Made by a program: the position numbers and the translations under genes
The notes under the pieces: model-generated
What the model saw: only the letters and a program-made list of their open reading frames with translations
What the model was told of the DNA's origin: nothing
The model's database searches: none
Assembly: GCA_958510875.1 (NCBI GenBank)
Contig: OY294068.1
Span: 22,238,297-22,302,296, forward strand
Reading direction: 5' to 3'
Source of the DNA: Endomychus coccineus
Lineage: Eukaryota; Arthropoda; Insecta; Coleoptera; Endomychidae
DNA: 64,000 nt
Part shown: one piece after another, positions 22,066 to 34,395 of the stretch
How positions within the stretch are numbered: position 1 is the first letter of the stretch
Layout: each line of letters opens with the position of its first letter

Positions 22066-22905
22066 CGAGGCCACAAAGGATGCCGAATGTTCTGGTCGTC
22101 CAATTGACGTTACAACGCCAGAAATCGTCGATAAAATACATGGTATAATATTGGACGATTGGTGAGTTGAAGTGCACTAGATTGCTGAGGCTATGGGCAT
22201 CTCAACCGAACGGGTACGGAACATTTTGCATAAATTTTTGAATATGAGAAAGCTATCTGTCAGATGAATGCCGCATTTGTTCTCTGTTGACAGCAAACGC
22301 GACGTTGTGACAACTTCAAATGAGTGTTTTGCGATGTTCAAGTGCGATAAGAAGAACTTTTTGCACCGTTTCGTAACATTGAACGAAACATGGATCCATC
22401 AAAATACACCAGAGACCAAAGATCAGTCGAAACAGTGATCTTGTCTTGACGAATCGAAGCCGAAAAAGTTCAAAGTGAGTTTATCGGCCAACAACATCAT
22501 GGCGACAGTTTTTTGGGATGCATATGGTATCGTCCATATCGAATACCTTGAAAAGGACAAAACGATCACCGGCATATATTATGCAGAGCTGTTGGATCGA
22601 CTCGACATCGATTTGAAGCGAAAGTGGCCGTATTTGGCGAAGAAAAAAGTACTCTTCCACCAGGAAAAACCCGTCGCACAATTCCGAAGTCGCAATGGCA
22701 AAGTTGCTGGAATTGCGCTAAGAATTAGTTCGTTATCCACCATATTCTCCAGATTTGCCCCCCTGAGCTTTTTATCTATTTCGTATAATTTGAAAAGGAT
22801 GGAAAAATTTGAAAAACGTTGGACGAAGTGTATCGGGCTACAAAGAGATTATGTTGAGAAATAAAATAAGTTTTAATCAAATAAATCATTTCTAGTTTCA
22901 CTGAA
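22066..22905 (+). pseudogene. mariner transposase relic, irritans-like (5'-truncated)
   Basis: The frame reads KDAECSGRPIDVTTPEIVDK, an HTH region with IAEAMGISTERVRNILH, VTLNETWIH, then the long open stretch 22475-22864. That stretch has IMATVFWDAYGIVHIEYLEK, TITGIYYAELLDRL, KKKVLFHQEKP and KRWTKCIGLQRDYVEK. These are the blocks of DD34D mariner transposases. The first catalytic Asp context shows Asn (LNETWIH) and the second shows Glu (HQEK), and the third block is frameshifted, so the enzyme is dead. The N-terminal first third and left TIR are absent. The right end near 22905 follows a polyadenylation-like AAATAAAATAAG. Confidence 0.9.
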
Positions 22906-23735
22906 AAGTTATTAGGAGATGCTGAATGTTCCATCACATTGTAATTCCGAATTAATGCAGCCAATATCGTACTGCAATGGCTAAAAACTCATTGAAGATA
23001 ACGAAGAACGATACAAATCATGATTTATCTTCAAGCTTTGCCACCTTTTCGATAGCCTGAGAACAATGACTCACTACCCTAACTGCAAAAAAATTCCAAC
23101 TATAGAAGTGATCCAATGTATTAATGAGGAGGCGTTAAGGTAATCAGGGAGATATAGATATAGATAGATATAGATATATTTGTAATTCTTTAAATACATA
23201 GTTCAATACATTAAATAAATGAGTAAATAAGTAATTACAAATAAAATTAGATCCACTTAAGCATTTCGTGAAATGCTTGAATGTGGTTTTACTAATAGTA
23301 CATTTGCACTTTAACAATGAAAAATAAATACATACAATTTTACATTACAATACGATGCATAACATCGCTATCTTCGAAATGACTCATCATTTTCGATTTT
23401 TACAAAAACTCAAAAATCAACGCTTCAGTATCTCATTTGTCTTCTCCTTATGGGACTGGACGTAAACCACCAACAAAAAAAACAATTTTTGTTTATACAC
23501 AAAACCATTTTAACAATCAACATTGCTACCATAGTATTCCATGAATTGATGTAATAATACTAATAGCATAAGTTTTACTTATACTTTTTTTACATCAATT
23601 TGGGAATATACATTAGCTCTTGAAGTACACAATATGTAGTATGTATGAGAGATCAATATAATTCAAATTATGATTTTGAAAATATGTAATATGAAAATCA
23701 AATAGAACTGACAAATACGAGGACAAGGTGTAAGG
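22906..23735. other. Unassigned AT-rich DNA
   Basis: A short GATATA-type simple repeat lies at 23150-23176. No gene was recognised. Confidence 0.45.
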
Positions 23736-24560
23736 TCCCTGAAAAATGAAACAAGAAGTGATTAATTTGGTCAAAACTTATTTTATTTTTCAACATAATC
23801 TCTTTGATACGAATTCGGCAATCCTTCTGGATAGACGTTTGTATCAGCGATGACCTCATCGTTGGATCCAAATCGTCTTCCGTCGAGCTATTTCTTCAAG
23901 TTTGGAAATAGATAAAAATCGCAGGGGGCCAAATCTGGAGAATATGGTGGACGACGAATCAATTAGTAGCGCAATTCATGCAATTGTACCATGGCGACTA
24001 CGAACTTGTGCGCCAGTGCGTTGTCCTGGTGGAAGAGCACTTCTTTCTTTGCCAAATGCGGCCACTTCCGCTTCAAACCGGGGTTGAATCGATCCAATAG
24101 CTCTGCATAATATACGCCGGTGATCGTTTTGCCCTTTCCAAGGTGATCGATATGGACGATGCCGTGTGCATCCGAAAAAACTGTCGCTATGACTAAGTTG
24201 GCCGATAAACTCACGTTGGTCTTTCTCGGCTTCGATTCGCCAGACTGTTTCGACATTTCTTTCGCCTATGGTGTGTTATATACATATTTCGTCCACGGTT
24301 ACGAAATGGCGCAAAAAGTCCTTGTCGCGCTTGAACATCGCCAAACACTCCTCTGAAGTTGTCAACAGGTAAACAGGCAAACGCGGCACCCATCTGGCAA
24401 ATAGGTTTCTTGTATTCAAGAGTTCATGCAAAATGTTCCGTACCTGTTGGGTTGAGATGCCCTTAGCCTCAGCAATCTCGTGCACCACCAGACAGTTTAC
24501 ATCGGCAGTATCATTTGGACAACATCGAAAGCACCATCCTGTTGATAATTATGCTGGTTA
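23736..24560 (-). pseudogene. mariner transposase relic, irritans-like (minus strand)
   Basis: The minus strand reads VHEIAEAKGISTQQVRNILH (HTH), RWVPRLPVYLLTTSEECLAM, a VTVDEICI block with the first Asp intact, and NLVIATVFSDAHGIVHIDHL. It continues with KKEVLFHQDNALAH with the second Asp intact and SPDLAPCDFYLFPNLKK with the third Asp context intact, then RRFGSNDEVIAD. Several frameshifts and stops break it into at least three frames. It is a closer match to consensus mariner blocks than the 22-kb copy. A terminal segment near 23735 (CCCTGAAAAATGAAACAAG) is probably its 3' inverted repeat; the 5' end is not delimited. Confidence 0.9.
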
Positions 24561-27398
24561 TTTTGCTAATTTTTGGACATTGCATTCCATATTCTTAAGA
24601 CAAAACAAAACTTGATTTATGACTGGATGATGTCTTTTATATATTGAGTAGTAGTGGACAAGATAGAAGAAGGCTCACAGTATCTCAAGATTTCCTGAAT
24701 TCAACATACTATCGTCAAAATGACAGATGTACAAATACCTTTTAGAGTATTCGCTAGTTAAACTGAAAGTGGAATACACGATTGAGAATATAATTTAGCT
24801 ACACGGAAAGTTTAGAAGGCATCATTCCAAATTAACGCTTCCAGATTAATCTCTAATCCCTCACCCTCGCATAGATAGAATCGCAAAAATTACAGTTTCG
24901 GTCTGATGTTGACAAGCAGCAAGCTTTTAATTAAATATCATTATGTTCATCAACGTCACTACACCCTACATTTAATCATAATCCGGGAACTGGCGATTTA
25001 TGAAGGGGTCTATTATTACTTTGAGGTTAATCCTAATCACTATCCGGCTCCTAGTTAACAAATGTCAATACGAATTATTCAAGTTTCTACAAGTTGGACA
25101 TGTGCAAGCTTGTTTTATGTTACAAATCATCTGGTTTCAAATTGCTGTTATCCTATTTCCGCCATTCGCATATTATTTGGCTTTTGGGTTTATAAAGGGA
25201 CGAACCACTGTTAATAAAGCACAATAATGACCTACAGCTAAACAATTTTTGGTCTAAGATGGATCGAGATGCGATTTTTTGCATTATATTCTGGAAGGTA
25301 TCTGTTACTCATTTTTAGCAAATAGTGTTAAAATGAATGAAAGTTTTTTATTAAAAATGAGAATATTGTAATAATTATCGGTAAATGATCTTGTTTAAAT
25401 ATGAAAAGTATAAAAAATAATTGATTGAAGGAAGTTGGTAAAAAGCAAATAAATTTATACTATTAATATGTCAATTTTAACCTGTTGTGATGATTTTTTA
25501 TTCACAGATGATAAAAACAATTATATCTGTATCATGAACTTCCCATTCACCTAATGAGGATTGATCACAGCTTTTTAAGTGATGTGTCCAAAAGTGATAG
25601 ACTCAAGTCATCATTACCTTCTTCGTATTCGGAAACCTGTACCGTTTTTGTTTTCTGACTCATATTAAATATTACATCTAGATTTTCTAGATTAGAAGAG
25701 TCAGCTCTATTTTTAGATCTCCAATAATGATTTGTATCGAGTGTTGAACGAACTTTGTATATGGAAGGGTTGCATAATCCCTATCAATGATGCTTTATCA
25801 CGTATATGTCATATATATCGTCAGACTGACGAACTTTGATAAATTAATTTTAGAAAGAAGCAGGAACGAAAAGACAGAGATACTAAACATAGCAGAAGGG
25901 TGGGGAGGATAATGTTTTTACCTTCAAAGAGTAGTGAGTTAGAAAAATATTCGTCAGCCTGTCAGACATGAATTTACCGTAAATAGTTCTTGGGATGATC
26001 GTGATTTTCTAAACAAAATACTATCACAATGAGAATTATTATTTATTATGTTTGTACGGACGAGATTCGGGCCAGCTTAATGAAAATCATAAATCAATTT
26101 AAATACGTACTGCAGTATAAGACCAGTAGACAACAAAAAATTACAATAGTTTTTGGGTCAATCTCTGAAATTGCAGATAACTTCCTTTAGCTTAGGTATC
26201 ACTCAATACGCGATAGATAAATTTATAAATTTCAATGTCGAGAGTTTCAATGGTCCTGGCTTACTTGGATCCAAACTGGGCAATTTTTATATAGCTAATA
26301 GAGTTGGGAATCGGGTAGAAAACGGAAAGGAACCTCTCTAGCGTAATTTTTCGATGAACTATTGACTGCTAAAGTATTGGTATTACTTATAAACTGGAAC
26401 GTCCCGTCCCGGCTATGACAATATATCAGGTTTTCTTCAATTTCTAAACTGTAATACAATTAATTAATTTTAAATACTAGTGCATCAAATGTTAGCATAA
26501 ATTGCTAATCACTCCCTGAAGACTTAATGCTTCACATTTTATCACTCAATTTTATCCTTTTAAGTTTAAATTTTTAAACCCAACAATCAATACCCGACTA
26601 GCGTTGAGCAGTGATCTCTACCGGCCGAAAGAACAACTACGGTAAATATCTGTTACGGAATAAAGTTCACTGTCGCGGGAACTGCTTACTGCTGCAGACA
26701 TTCATCGGCAGATGGCACACAGATCGCATTCTGGTCGCAAATGAATTCAAACTTATAAGGCGCAATCTCTTATATAGTGGATATATTTTATTACGGCAGA
26801 AGCAAATTGAGACCGATTCCACTACTATCTGAATAAACCTGTTGATTTACAAATTTAAAATCCGTAACCACATGTTGATCGTATCATTTTAATGTACGTA
26901 AATCCACTTTGAATTTATGTCTCCCCATTATTATAACACCGGAATTGCGAACTGATGCGGTAATCCGTAATTGTATCCAATCATAAGGCAATCAACGGCA
27001 TAATTCGCATGTAACAATTCATCTTATTACTTAAATCTATTTAGAAGGGAAATGTTATTAGTTTTGTAATTAGAAATTTGATGTAGGCGTTTATACATTT
27101 CTTGCCGCATTAGCTTGATCATAGTTTTTGATGAGAGTTTGCAGCTTGTAGAATAGAATAACGCACACAGAACAACTAAAAAGATGACGTACAGGTACAT
27201 TATAATATTTCGTAGAGTATACAACAGCATAATTAACAGGTGATGAAGCTTGACTGGTATGAATATTCTGAAATTTGAATTTGAGTTTACGCAACAATGA
27301 ATTAGAAATTAGTACTTTGAAATCTGTGATTAAGCAGAACATTCTTCAGTATAGTAGGCACAGATAATTAAAATATATTGTTCTATGGGCAACAGGAC
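24561..27398. other. Unassigned AT-rich DNA
   Basis: About 2.8 kb with no supportable gene or element. Open frames at 25000-25227, 26153-26341 and 26611-26832 carry no family motif. Confidence 0.45.
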
Positions 27399-27805
27399 AG
27401 TTGAGGCAGTGTTACCAGGTTAGGGGTTTCCCCCTAAATTTGGTGTTTTATTTTGGGTTTGGTGGGTATTTTAGGGGGAAATATATTTAGGGGTTTTTGT
27501 TGGGAGTTTTATTTGGATATTTTCTTTTGCAATAACAACATTTATGAGAATGTAAGAAGCATAACTTCATTTCCGTGATTCAAATATGCACTGTTATCTG
27601 CGTAATAACCCTAGATAAGTAGAGGGCGACACACGATTCCCTGGAATCAAGAATAACAAGCAGGAAGTTTAAGTCTCACATTTTATAATGTGTATATTAT
27701 TTTTAGATTATTTAAAAGTTTAGGGGTTTATTTCAAATTTTAGGAGGATTTGCAGCGCCATCTGGGGGTTATTGGGCGAAGCCACCTGGCAACTATGAGT
27801 TGAGG
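27399..27805. mobile_element. hAT MITE with perfect 8-bp TSD
   Basis: The element 27407-27797 (391 bp) begins CAGTGTTACCAGGT and, read inward from the right, CATAGTTGCCAGGT, close to the CAGTGTTGCCAGGT ends common in insect hAT elements. The 8-bp duplication AGTTGAGG occurs at 27399-27406 and 27798-27805. The body is rich in TTTAGGGG/CCCCTAAA-type repeats and encodes nothing. Confidence 0.9.
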
Positions 27806-27829
27806 AACGACGGCTTCTAGATTTTAACG

Positions 27830-28678
27830 ATACTTATTAGTGATGGGAATACCGGTTCCTCCCATGTCGCGTTACAGCCGCGAACGCTCCAGAAATATAC
27901 CGCTACAAAATACCGCGATTTTGTAACCGAGTTGCCATGTGATTCGCTGTCGCTGATAGAAGGAACCGAAACGACAACTAAGGCGACGAGTAACGAAATG
28001 AATCGACGAGATACAAGACGATGTTGCTAGCACGTGCTTGTTTACTAGTAGCGCAAAAATAAAACAGATATTGTTTATTCGTTACAACAAAGACTGATTT
28101 ATATGAGTATTACCTTATGATTTGTGCTAGTTACGTTATTTTATAAAGTATTATTTTTGAATTTTTGTCATGTTCCTCCTGAGACTGATTTGTTCCATTT
28201 ATTTCCATTTTTTAGTTATTCTTTTGTTTTATTGGATAATATATGATTTGTTTCCAAATCGTTTATTTTTCAAATATATATTACGTATTATTTACCAATT
28301 TGGAACGACCACTTTTTCATCTAAGACCTTTCGAATCTTCCTCCAAGTGTGGGTATACCTAATACAGTTTCTCTCGAACGTTCTTCACTTAAACATGGAA
28401 CGTGGAACGGGTAACAAGCGAACAAGCCCATGGGTAACGACGTGTCTGTTTCGTTCCACTCGTTCCGAGTAACGTCCGAACTAACGTCGTTCCTACGGTA
28501 CCTACTCGTTCCGAGTAACGTTCGAACTAACGTCGTTGCTACTCCAGCGACCAGCGACTCAACTCAGTCGGTTCCGTGGAACCGGTTACTTTATAGTTGT
28601 GGAGCGCGCGACAACGTTACAAAAAGATACCGCTCCAAAATCACGGTATCGAAATACCGACCCATCACTAATACTTAT
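27830..28678. mobile_element. Non-autonomous hAT element with perfect 8-bp TSD
   Basis: The element 27838-28670 (833 bp) starts TAGTGATGGG and ends CCCATCACTA, the terminal motif of a widespread insect hAT group. ATACTTAT duplicates at 27830-27837 and 28671-28678. Subterminal regions share short GC-rich motifs such as TACCGCTACAAAATACCGCG on the left and AGATACCGCTCCAAAATCAC on the right. A local duplication (CTCGTTCCGAGTAACG) lies near 28458 and 28504. No transposase motif is seen in its open frames. Confidence 0.9.
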
Positions 28679-30468
28679 AGTATTTTATGTAGTTCTGGAT
28701 AGTTCAATAATAAATGCGTTGTTATTTTAATGTATTAAACCTCGACAAGGTTCATATTTAAAATATTGTTCCACAAGTTGATATCTAAACAAAGAACAGC
28801 TTAGACAAAAACAGAAAAACGTTAGCGTAGAACGGAAAGAATAGAAGCACAGTGGTGAATAGGAACAAAACTTCAGGACATTTAGTTTGGCTTGTACAGA
28901 AGAAGAGAAATAATATAATTTGTTTCAGTTCGCTACAAGGATACCTAATTGAAACATAATTTAGTGTTAAAACATTGGCAACAATGCTCAACCAACGAGT
29001 TCTATATAAGAACTCTTTGTGCTCAACGATCAGCTGTTGATTTACGTAATTCATAGTTTTAGAGGTTATAATATTAAAGTTCGGAAACTTCCTTTGGTAT
29101 ATGGAATGTTTGAAGCATCCAAAAAATATAGAAAATATTGTACATATTTCCCATTGACTGCAGAAAAGATTTGTGGGAGATTAAAGTCAAACATACCCAG
29201 CCATATATTTTTATGGTGAGCCATATTTGTGTGGTATGATAAGAAATTCTAGATCTGTTTCTATTCACCTCATTCTATGGTATCTTATAAGTTCCAAGAT
29301 TGATTCCCTCTAGAAAAGTAAATGTCATTAATTATTACTTATCATATAAAATATAACTGAGACTGAGAAAGACATGAGTAAAATTAATGTTAATTACGTT
29401 TCATTATAATAATTGCGATAAAATTTTAATTAAAGGAAAAGAGAGTGAAAGAAGAAAACTTCGTGCACCACCCCTGATGCGTTGCCAACAACTTCGCTAA
29501 GTAGGTCTGAGCTTTATTACTGGTTGCCGGTGCACTTTAGGGGATTGGGGGAGAGCAAAAGGTGACACACCTCCGGAGTTCTTATTTCATTTGGTAACTT
29601 CAGACTGCTTATTATGTCCCCGCAGCGAGAAGCTTCGCTAATTCCGTGACTTTCAGAGCCAAGGTGAGCGCTAGCGAATGAGCCTTCCAGGCACTTTTCG
29701 TTTAAACTGAAAAGAACCCTGTACTTTCTTTAGACTTCAAAAGAACTCCAGAATTTAATTTACTTACTGTTTTCGTCAAGACGTTTAATTAGACAATAAT
29801 TTCTTAGAATTCAGGACACACATTTTTAATAACTTAGCAGGCTCTGCTATTTATTTTATTCGCCGCAGTTTTATTATCATTAAATATTATCAAAATTGAA
29901 ATTTCTTCACTCTTGTAATCAAAAAGAATTTGGTGAACTTTCTCTCTTCAAGTTCATTCCCATTCTTGGTTATAGATAGGCTGTACACCTCAATTTGTTT
30001 AACGTTTGTTATATCTACAAAAGCCAAAGGTTCAAATGTTACTATTATGAATGACACGTTTTATTCACTTCTTATTATGATCAAATTGTAAGTATATTGA
30101 TTTGTTGAATTATGTTGATGGAAAACTCAAATATTCAAATGTTGCATCCTGGAACATCAATCAGTTATAGAAAAAAATTACTGACTATATTGCCAGTCCG
30201 CTCCTGCTAACATATACAAATCTACAGTTTTTCTAATCTTGATAAAAGTTTGCACACTAGAGACCTTCAACACAAGAGGAAAGAAACTTTCTACAAGAAA
30301 TTTCCAAAAAACTACCACAGTCGCCATTCCCACCCCTTAACGTAGATAAGTACCGAAATTTTGCATGCTTGACCTTCAATACAACAAAAAAATAACTGTC
30401 TACCTGATATTTCGAAAACACTACCCCAGTCCCCTACCACACCCTTTGAAAAAGGTGAGTAATGTATG
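28679..30468. other. Unassigned AT-rich DNA
   Basis: No gene or element was recognised. Short open frames at 28785-29268 have no motif. Confidence 0.45.
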
Positions 30469-30931
30469 TAAAGGTGCGTCCACATATAGTCAGTCGACGT
30501 CGATCGATGCCGATCGATTTGGTTGAATTGGAAAGTCGAATATGCAGAGAAAAGAATTTATTTGCTATGTCTAAAGTGAATAAATTCGTCAAAACAACAA
30601 TAACACTCCTATCATAAATTTGGATTCTAAAATCTTTCTTTTCTCTCCAGCATCGGTGCTAATATGAGTAAGTGTAATACAATACATAATACCAATAAAT
30701 ATAATAATTTACAAATTCTTATAATAAAATGAAATATTTGATGTCGATTGTTTTTTTTTTCAAGGTAAGCTCTATAATATAGTAAACATAAAATAAGTGT
30801 CAAGTTCACAGCTACTTATAAAAACATCAATGCTCTACTAAAATTATGTAATTCAAGGTTGTTGCGATGCATTCTCGAACACATCCCGTTTTGTGCATAG
30901 TTCAGCATTTTTGAATTAAATCGTCGCGCAC

Positions 30932-33745
30932 TTAAATCCGATAGGTCTTTGTTCTATTTTTGTGCACTTCAATAGTTTTTCCTCCTTTTAGAAACAGAAC
31001 ATTCGGTTCGCGTTCCGCGATCACAACATAAGGACCTTCGTACACTTCGGTAAGTTTATTTCCCGTTTCACTCTTAACTAATATCAAATCATCTTTGTTG
31101 TAAGACCTAGGATAACAATTCTTATCGTAGTGTTCCTTACGTTTTACCTTGCTCGACACCAAATTCTGATGAGCATCCAACCATGCTCGTTGCAACCTAT
31201 ATTTCAATTCGCTTAGATAATTATCATGATTATAAATGGGATCAGTTTTTTCAATGTTTATCAAATTAGATGGCAATGTTGCCAGAAAACCAAAAACTAG
31301 CTCAAACGGGGTGTAACCAGTCTCAGTATGAACTGTAGTATTAAACACGAAACACCAATATCGAAGCCACGAGCTCCAATTTTCAGGTTGATTCCCCGTC
31401 ATTATACGTAAGAAAGCTTTCAAATGTTTATGGGTGTTATCCAGCGCCCCAATTGTTTCATGGTGATATGCTGTACTGTTTAATTTGTTGATATTCAGGA
31501 GCCTCGCTGCATCACACATAACTGTTGACATGAACTCTGTCCCACGATCAGTACAAATTTCCGTAGGCGTCCCATATCTTAGGATGAAATCCTCCACAAA
31601 TGTTCTAGCTACAACATTGGCCTCCTTTGATTTAAGTGGATAAACCTCTATGAATTTAGTTAAATCACACTGCAACGTCAGTATGTATGTAAAATCATCA
31701 TTGTCTTTGTCTAGTGGTCCAACAATGTCTAGAAATACTTTTCTAAATGCTCGATCCGCAGTTGTTGTGACTACTAGAGGTTGTCTTGTATGTCTATCGT
31801 GTTTATTCCGCTGACATTGGTCACACCTCGCTACATATTTGTAAATGTCGTTAGTCATGCCTGGCCAAAAATAATATTTCTGTATTTTTTTTGTCATTCT
31901 CCTAATACCTGCATGTCCACTCGACGGCAATAGATGGAAATCATTTAGAATAACTGTACGCATTTCTTTATCCTCAATACATTTTCTTTTATTAACGATG
32001 CATATCCTAGGTATATCATAATTTTTATATTCATTTTTATTAAGTTCGTTGGCCAACGATTTCAAAAATGCAATATTGCTATCTTCTTTCATTATTACTA
32101 CCTCTTCTATGTCGATTTCATCACACAATGTTTCCAAATGTCCCAACAAACGGCGTAGCGGTTTTGCTGCCAGATCATCTGGATCGATAAAGATCGTTTT
32201 CATAGAGGGCATGTATATTAACTTTTCATCTTCAGTAGCTACTCTATCATCGTTTTTCATTAGTTTATTCTTCAATTTCTTATTCATTATTGTTAGTTGC
32301 GTACATTGTTTGGGTTTTTTAAGGATCTCAACGATTTTCGGTTGCGCACCCGAATTTCGTTCGATAACCTGATTATTATCCCTCACTTTAGTTTCTATTT
32401 CCTCTTTCTCTTTAGTTATTGTTTGTGCCCTTGTAACAACTGCTATGCTGTGTTGATTTATGCTCTTAAGCTCTTCAATCGAAATTCGAGACAAGGCATC
32501 AGCTATTACGTTGTCAGAACCTTTAATGTATTCAATGTCGAAATCGTATTCCTCTAAGCATAACCTAAACTTTGTCAGACGGCTTGAGGGATTGTTGTGT
32601 GTGAAAAGAAAAATCAACGGCCTGTGATCTGTCATGATCTTGAATCGCTTACCAAATAAATACGGCCGAAAATGTCGTGTTGCCCATACTATCGCTAGTA
32701 ACTCTTTTTCTATTGTGGCATAGTTACTTTCTGCCTTGTTAAGTGTTCTACTGGCATAGGCAATCGGTTTTCCATTTCCATTAGATAGTACTGCACCCAA
32801 AGCTTTTCCTGACGCATCAGTGTGTACGATGAACTGGTTCTCAGCAGAAAAATCTGGAAAATCTAGTACTGGTGGGGACATCAAAGCCTTTTTTATTGTT
32901 TCAAATGATATTTGGCAATTATTCGTCCAAATAAATGCTGCGTTTTTCCGGGTCAGTTGAGTTAAACACCAAGTTCGCTTCGCGAAATTTGGGATAAATT
33001 TTCTATAATAGTTAGCGAACGCAACAAACCTCTTAACCTCATCCGCCGACTTTGGCTCCGGATAATTATGCAAGGCTGCTATTTTGCTCGAATCAGGTAG
33101 GATGCCCTCTGATGTTATAACATGCCCCAAATATAAGATATCCTTTTTTAAAAATTCGCACTTTGAAGGATTCAGTTTCAAGTTGACTTTCCTTAACCTC
33201 TCAAACACTTTGATCAGATTAGCATTGTGATCTCTCAGATTTCTTCCAAACACAATCAGATCGTCTAAATATACAAAACATCTTTCATAATTGAGACCTG
33301 CCATGGCTATTGTCATTATTCGAGAAAAACTTGGAGGGCTAATCTTTAGGCCCATTGGTAGCCTCTTCATTTGAAACATTCCGCGACCTGATGTAAAAGC
33401 GGTACACGGCCTACTTCCTGGTTCTAGTTCGACCTGATAGTACCCTTGAGCAAGGTCCAAATGTGTGAAATACATTGAGCCTGACACTGATTCTAGAATT
33501 TCAGTTATATTTGGTAATGGGAATTTATCATCGACAATATTAAGGTTCAGGTGACGATAATCAATTACGACACGCCATCGTTTCTTTCCGTCTTGACCTA
33601 TTTTCTTGGGAACAATCAACAACGGTGATGACCAAGCACTTTCGGCTTCCTCAATGATGTCATTTTCCAGCATTTCTCCTATTTGTTTCTCTATCTCTGC
33701 CTTTTGAGCGTGCGGTATACGATATGGTTTTTTATAAACTGGCTT
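30932..33745 (-). CDS. pol: Ty3/Gypsy retrotransposon pol polyprotein (RT, RNase H, integrase)
   Basis: The ORF runs 913 codons from the first Met at 33673 and stays open about 24 codons further upstream (VYKKPYRIPHAQKAEIEK). The reverse transcriptase has LDLAQGYYQ (residues 72-80) and YLDD (135-138). RNase H has Asp286, Glu324 and Asp349. The integrase zinc finger uses His580, His587, Cys617 and Cys620. The integrase core has Asp649 and Asp709, then Asp745 exactly 35 residues later where the family has Glu. A GPY/F-type module closes the protein (EGPYVVIAE, 879-887). There is no chromodomain. Gag, protease and LTRs are not visible; the upstream end runs straight into Harbinger-like sequence. 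The long uninterrupted frame suggests a young copy. Confidence 0.93.
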   Translation of the reverse strand, partial: KPVYKKPYRIPHAQKAEIEKQIGEMLENDIIEEAESAWSSPLLIVPKKIGQDGKKRWRVVIDYRHLNLNIVDDKFPLPNITEILESVSGSMYFTHLDLAQGYYQVELEPGSRPCTAFTSGRGMFQMKRLPMGLKISPPSFSRIMTIAMAGLNYERCFVYLDDLIVFGRNLRDHNANLIKVFERLRKVNLKLNPSKCEFLKKDILYLGHVITSEGILPDSSKIAALHNYPEPKSADEVKRFVAFANYYRKFIPNFAKRTWCLTQLTRKNAAFIWTNNCQISFETIKKALMSPPVLDFPDFSAENQFIVHTDASGKALGAVLSNGNGKPIAYASRTLNKAESNYATIEKELLAIVWATRHFRPYLFGKRFKIMTDHRPLIFLFTHNNPSSRLTKFRLCLEEYDFDIEYIKGSDNVIADALSRISIEELKSINQHSIAVVTRAQTITKEKEEIETKVRDNNQVIERNSGAQPKIVEILKKPKQCTQLTIMNKKLKNKLMKNDDRVATEDEKLIYMPSMKTIFIDPDDLAAKPLRRLLGHLETLCDEIDIEEVVIMKEDSNIAFLKSLANELNKNEYKNYDIPRICIVNKRKCIEDKEMRTVILNDFHLLPSSGHAGIRRMTKKIQKYYFWPGMTNDIYKYVARCDQCQRNKHDRHTRQPLVVTTTADRAFRKVFLDIVGPLDKDNDDFTYILTLQCDLTKFIEVYPLKSKEANVVARTFVEDFILRYGTPTEICTDRGTEFMSTVMCDAARLLNINKLNSTAYHHETIGALDNTHKHLKAFLRIMTGNQPENWSSWLRYWCFVFNTTVHTETGYTPFELVFGFLATLPSNLINIEKTDPIYNHDNYLSELKYRLQRAWLDAHQNLVSSKVKRKEHYDKNCYPRSYNKDDLILVKSETGNKLTEVYEGPYVVIAEREPNVLFLKGGKTIEVHKNRTKTYRI

Positions 33746-33900
33746 GGCTTCGATCGACGTTGATCGACATTCCAGTCAACGTCGATCAACATCGATCGAC
33801 GTCGACTGAGAATCCAAAATTGTCGGTTTTCATCAAAGGATATTGGTCGAATGAAAAATATGTGGTACGTCAGTGTTGATTTGAATGTGATTCAGGAAGG
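33746..33900. repeat. CGATCGACGT-rich palindromic block
   Basis: Between 33750 and 33812 a tight imperfect palindrome is built from TCGATCGACGTTGATCGAC and its inverse GTCGATCAACATCGATCGAC. The right half matches the inner part of the Harbinger right terminus (34525-34545) in the same orientation. It marks the junction between Gypsy pol and Harbinger sequence. Confidence 0.65.
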
Positions 33901-33999
33901 GTGTGTGTTAAAATAAGTCGCATCTGTTTAATTCATAAAACGAGTTTCACCAATCAACAGACCTTGACACTTATTGATATGTATCGAGTTCGCTCAATA

Positions 34000-34395
34000 C
34001 TATGGGTCCCCACTCAAATGGAATATAGAAACAAAAACAAAAGACATGATATGATGATGGAAATAGCGGTGGCCTTGGCAATAGATAAAGGAGATGTGGA
34101 AAAGAAGATAACTGAAACCAGCTTCACACCTATATTCCAACTTCAAGTCATCAACTTCATCCAAGAGTAGATCTTTCATGAACTCGGTTGTATTGTATTT
34201 ACTTCTCCCGTGAATAAGACTGGGACGAATCCAAAATCTCCTGGGACGCCGTTGATGTTGGCTTGCAGCAAATTCGACAAGTATCATGGCAGCAGCAGCA
34301 GCAGCTACCATAGCGTCCTCGTCACTCATTTCGTGGAAAAAACAAATACGCAGAATGTTATTAAAAATACGCTGCACACTTACAGAAGTACACAC
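34000..34395 (-). pseudogene. PIF/Harbinger transposase, N-terminal fragment
   Basis: The minus-strand frame reads SDEDAMVAAAAAAMILVEF, then RRPRRFWIRPSLIHGRSKYN, TEFMKDLLLDEVDDLKLEYR. This resembles the start of Harbinger nucleases, where an acidic or alanine-rich leader precedes RRFWVRP-like and Y..EF...L blocks before the DDE domain. The catalytic domain itself is missing. It lies 166 bp inside the right TIR, correctly oriented for a Harbinger gene reading toward the element centre. Confidence 0.75.

Noticed and set aside
25000..25227. Hydrophobic 75-codon ORF that could be a membrane protein
   Set aside because: AT-rich random sequence often yields hydrophobic frames; no neighbouring exon signals or known motif.
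32049..32557. Plus-strand ORFs of 107 and 86 codons inside the Gypsy pol region
   Set aside because: They are antisense shadows of the pol ORF.
30932..33745. An endogenous virus with an envelope gene
   Set aside because: No env-like ORF follows pol; only about 370 bp separate the pol stop from the Harbinger end.
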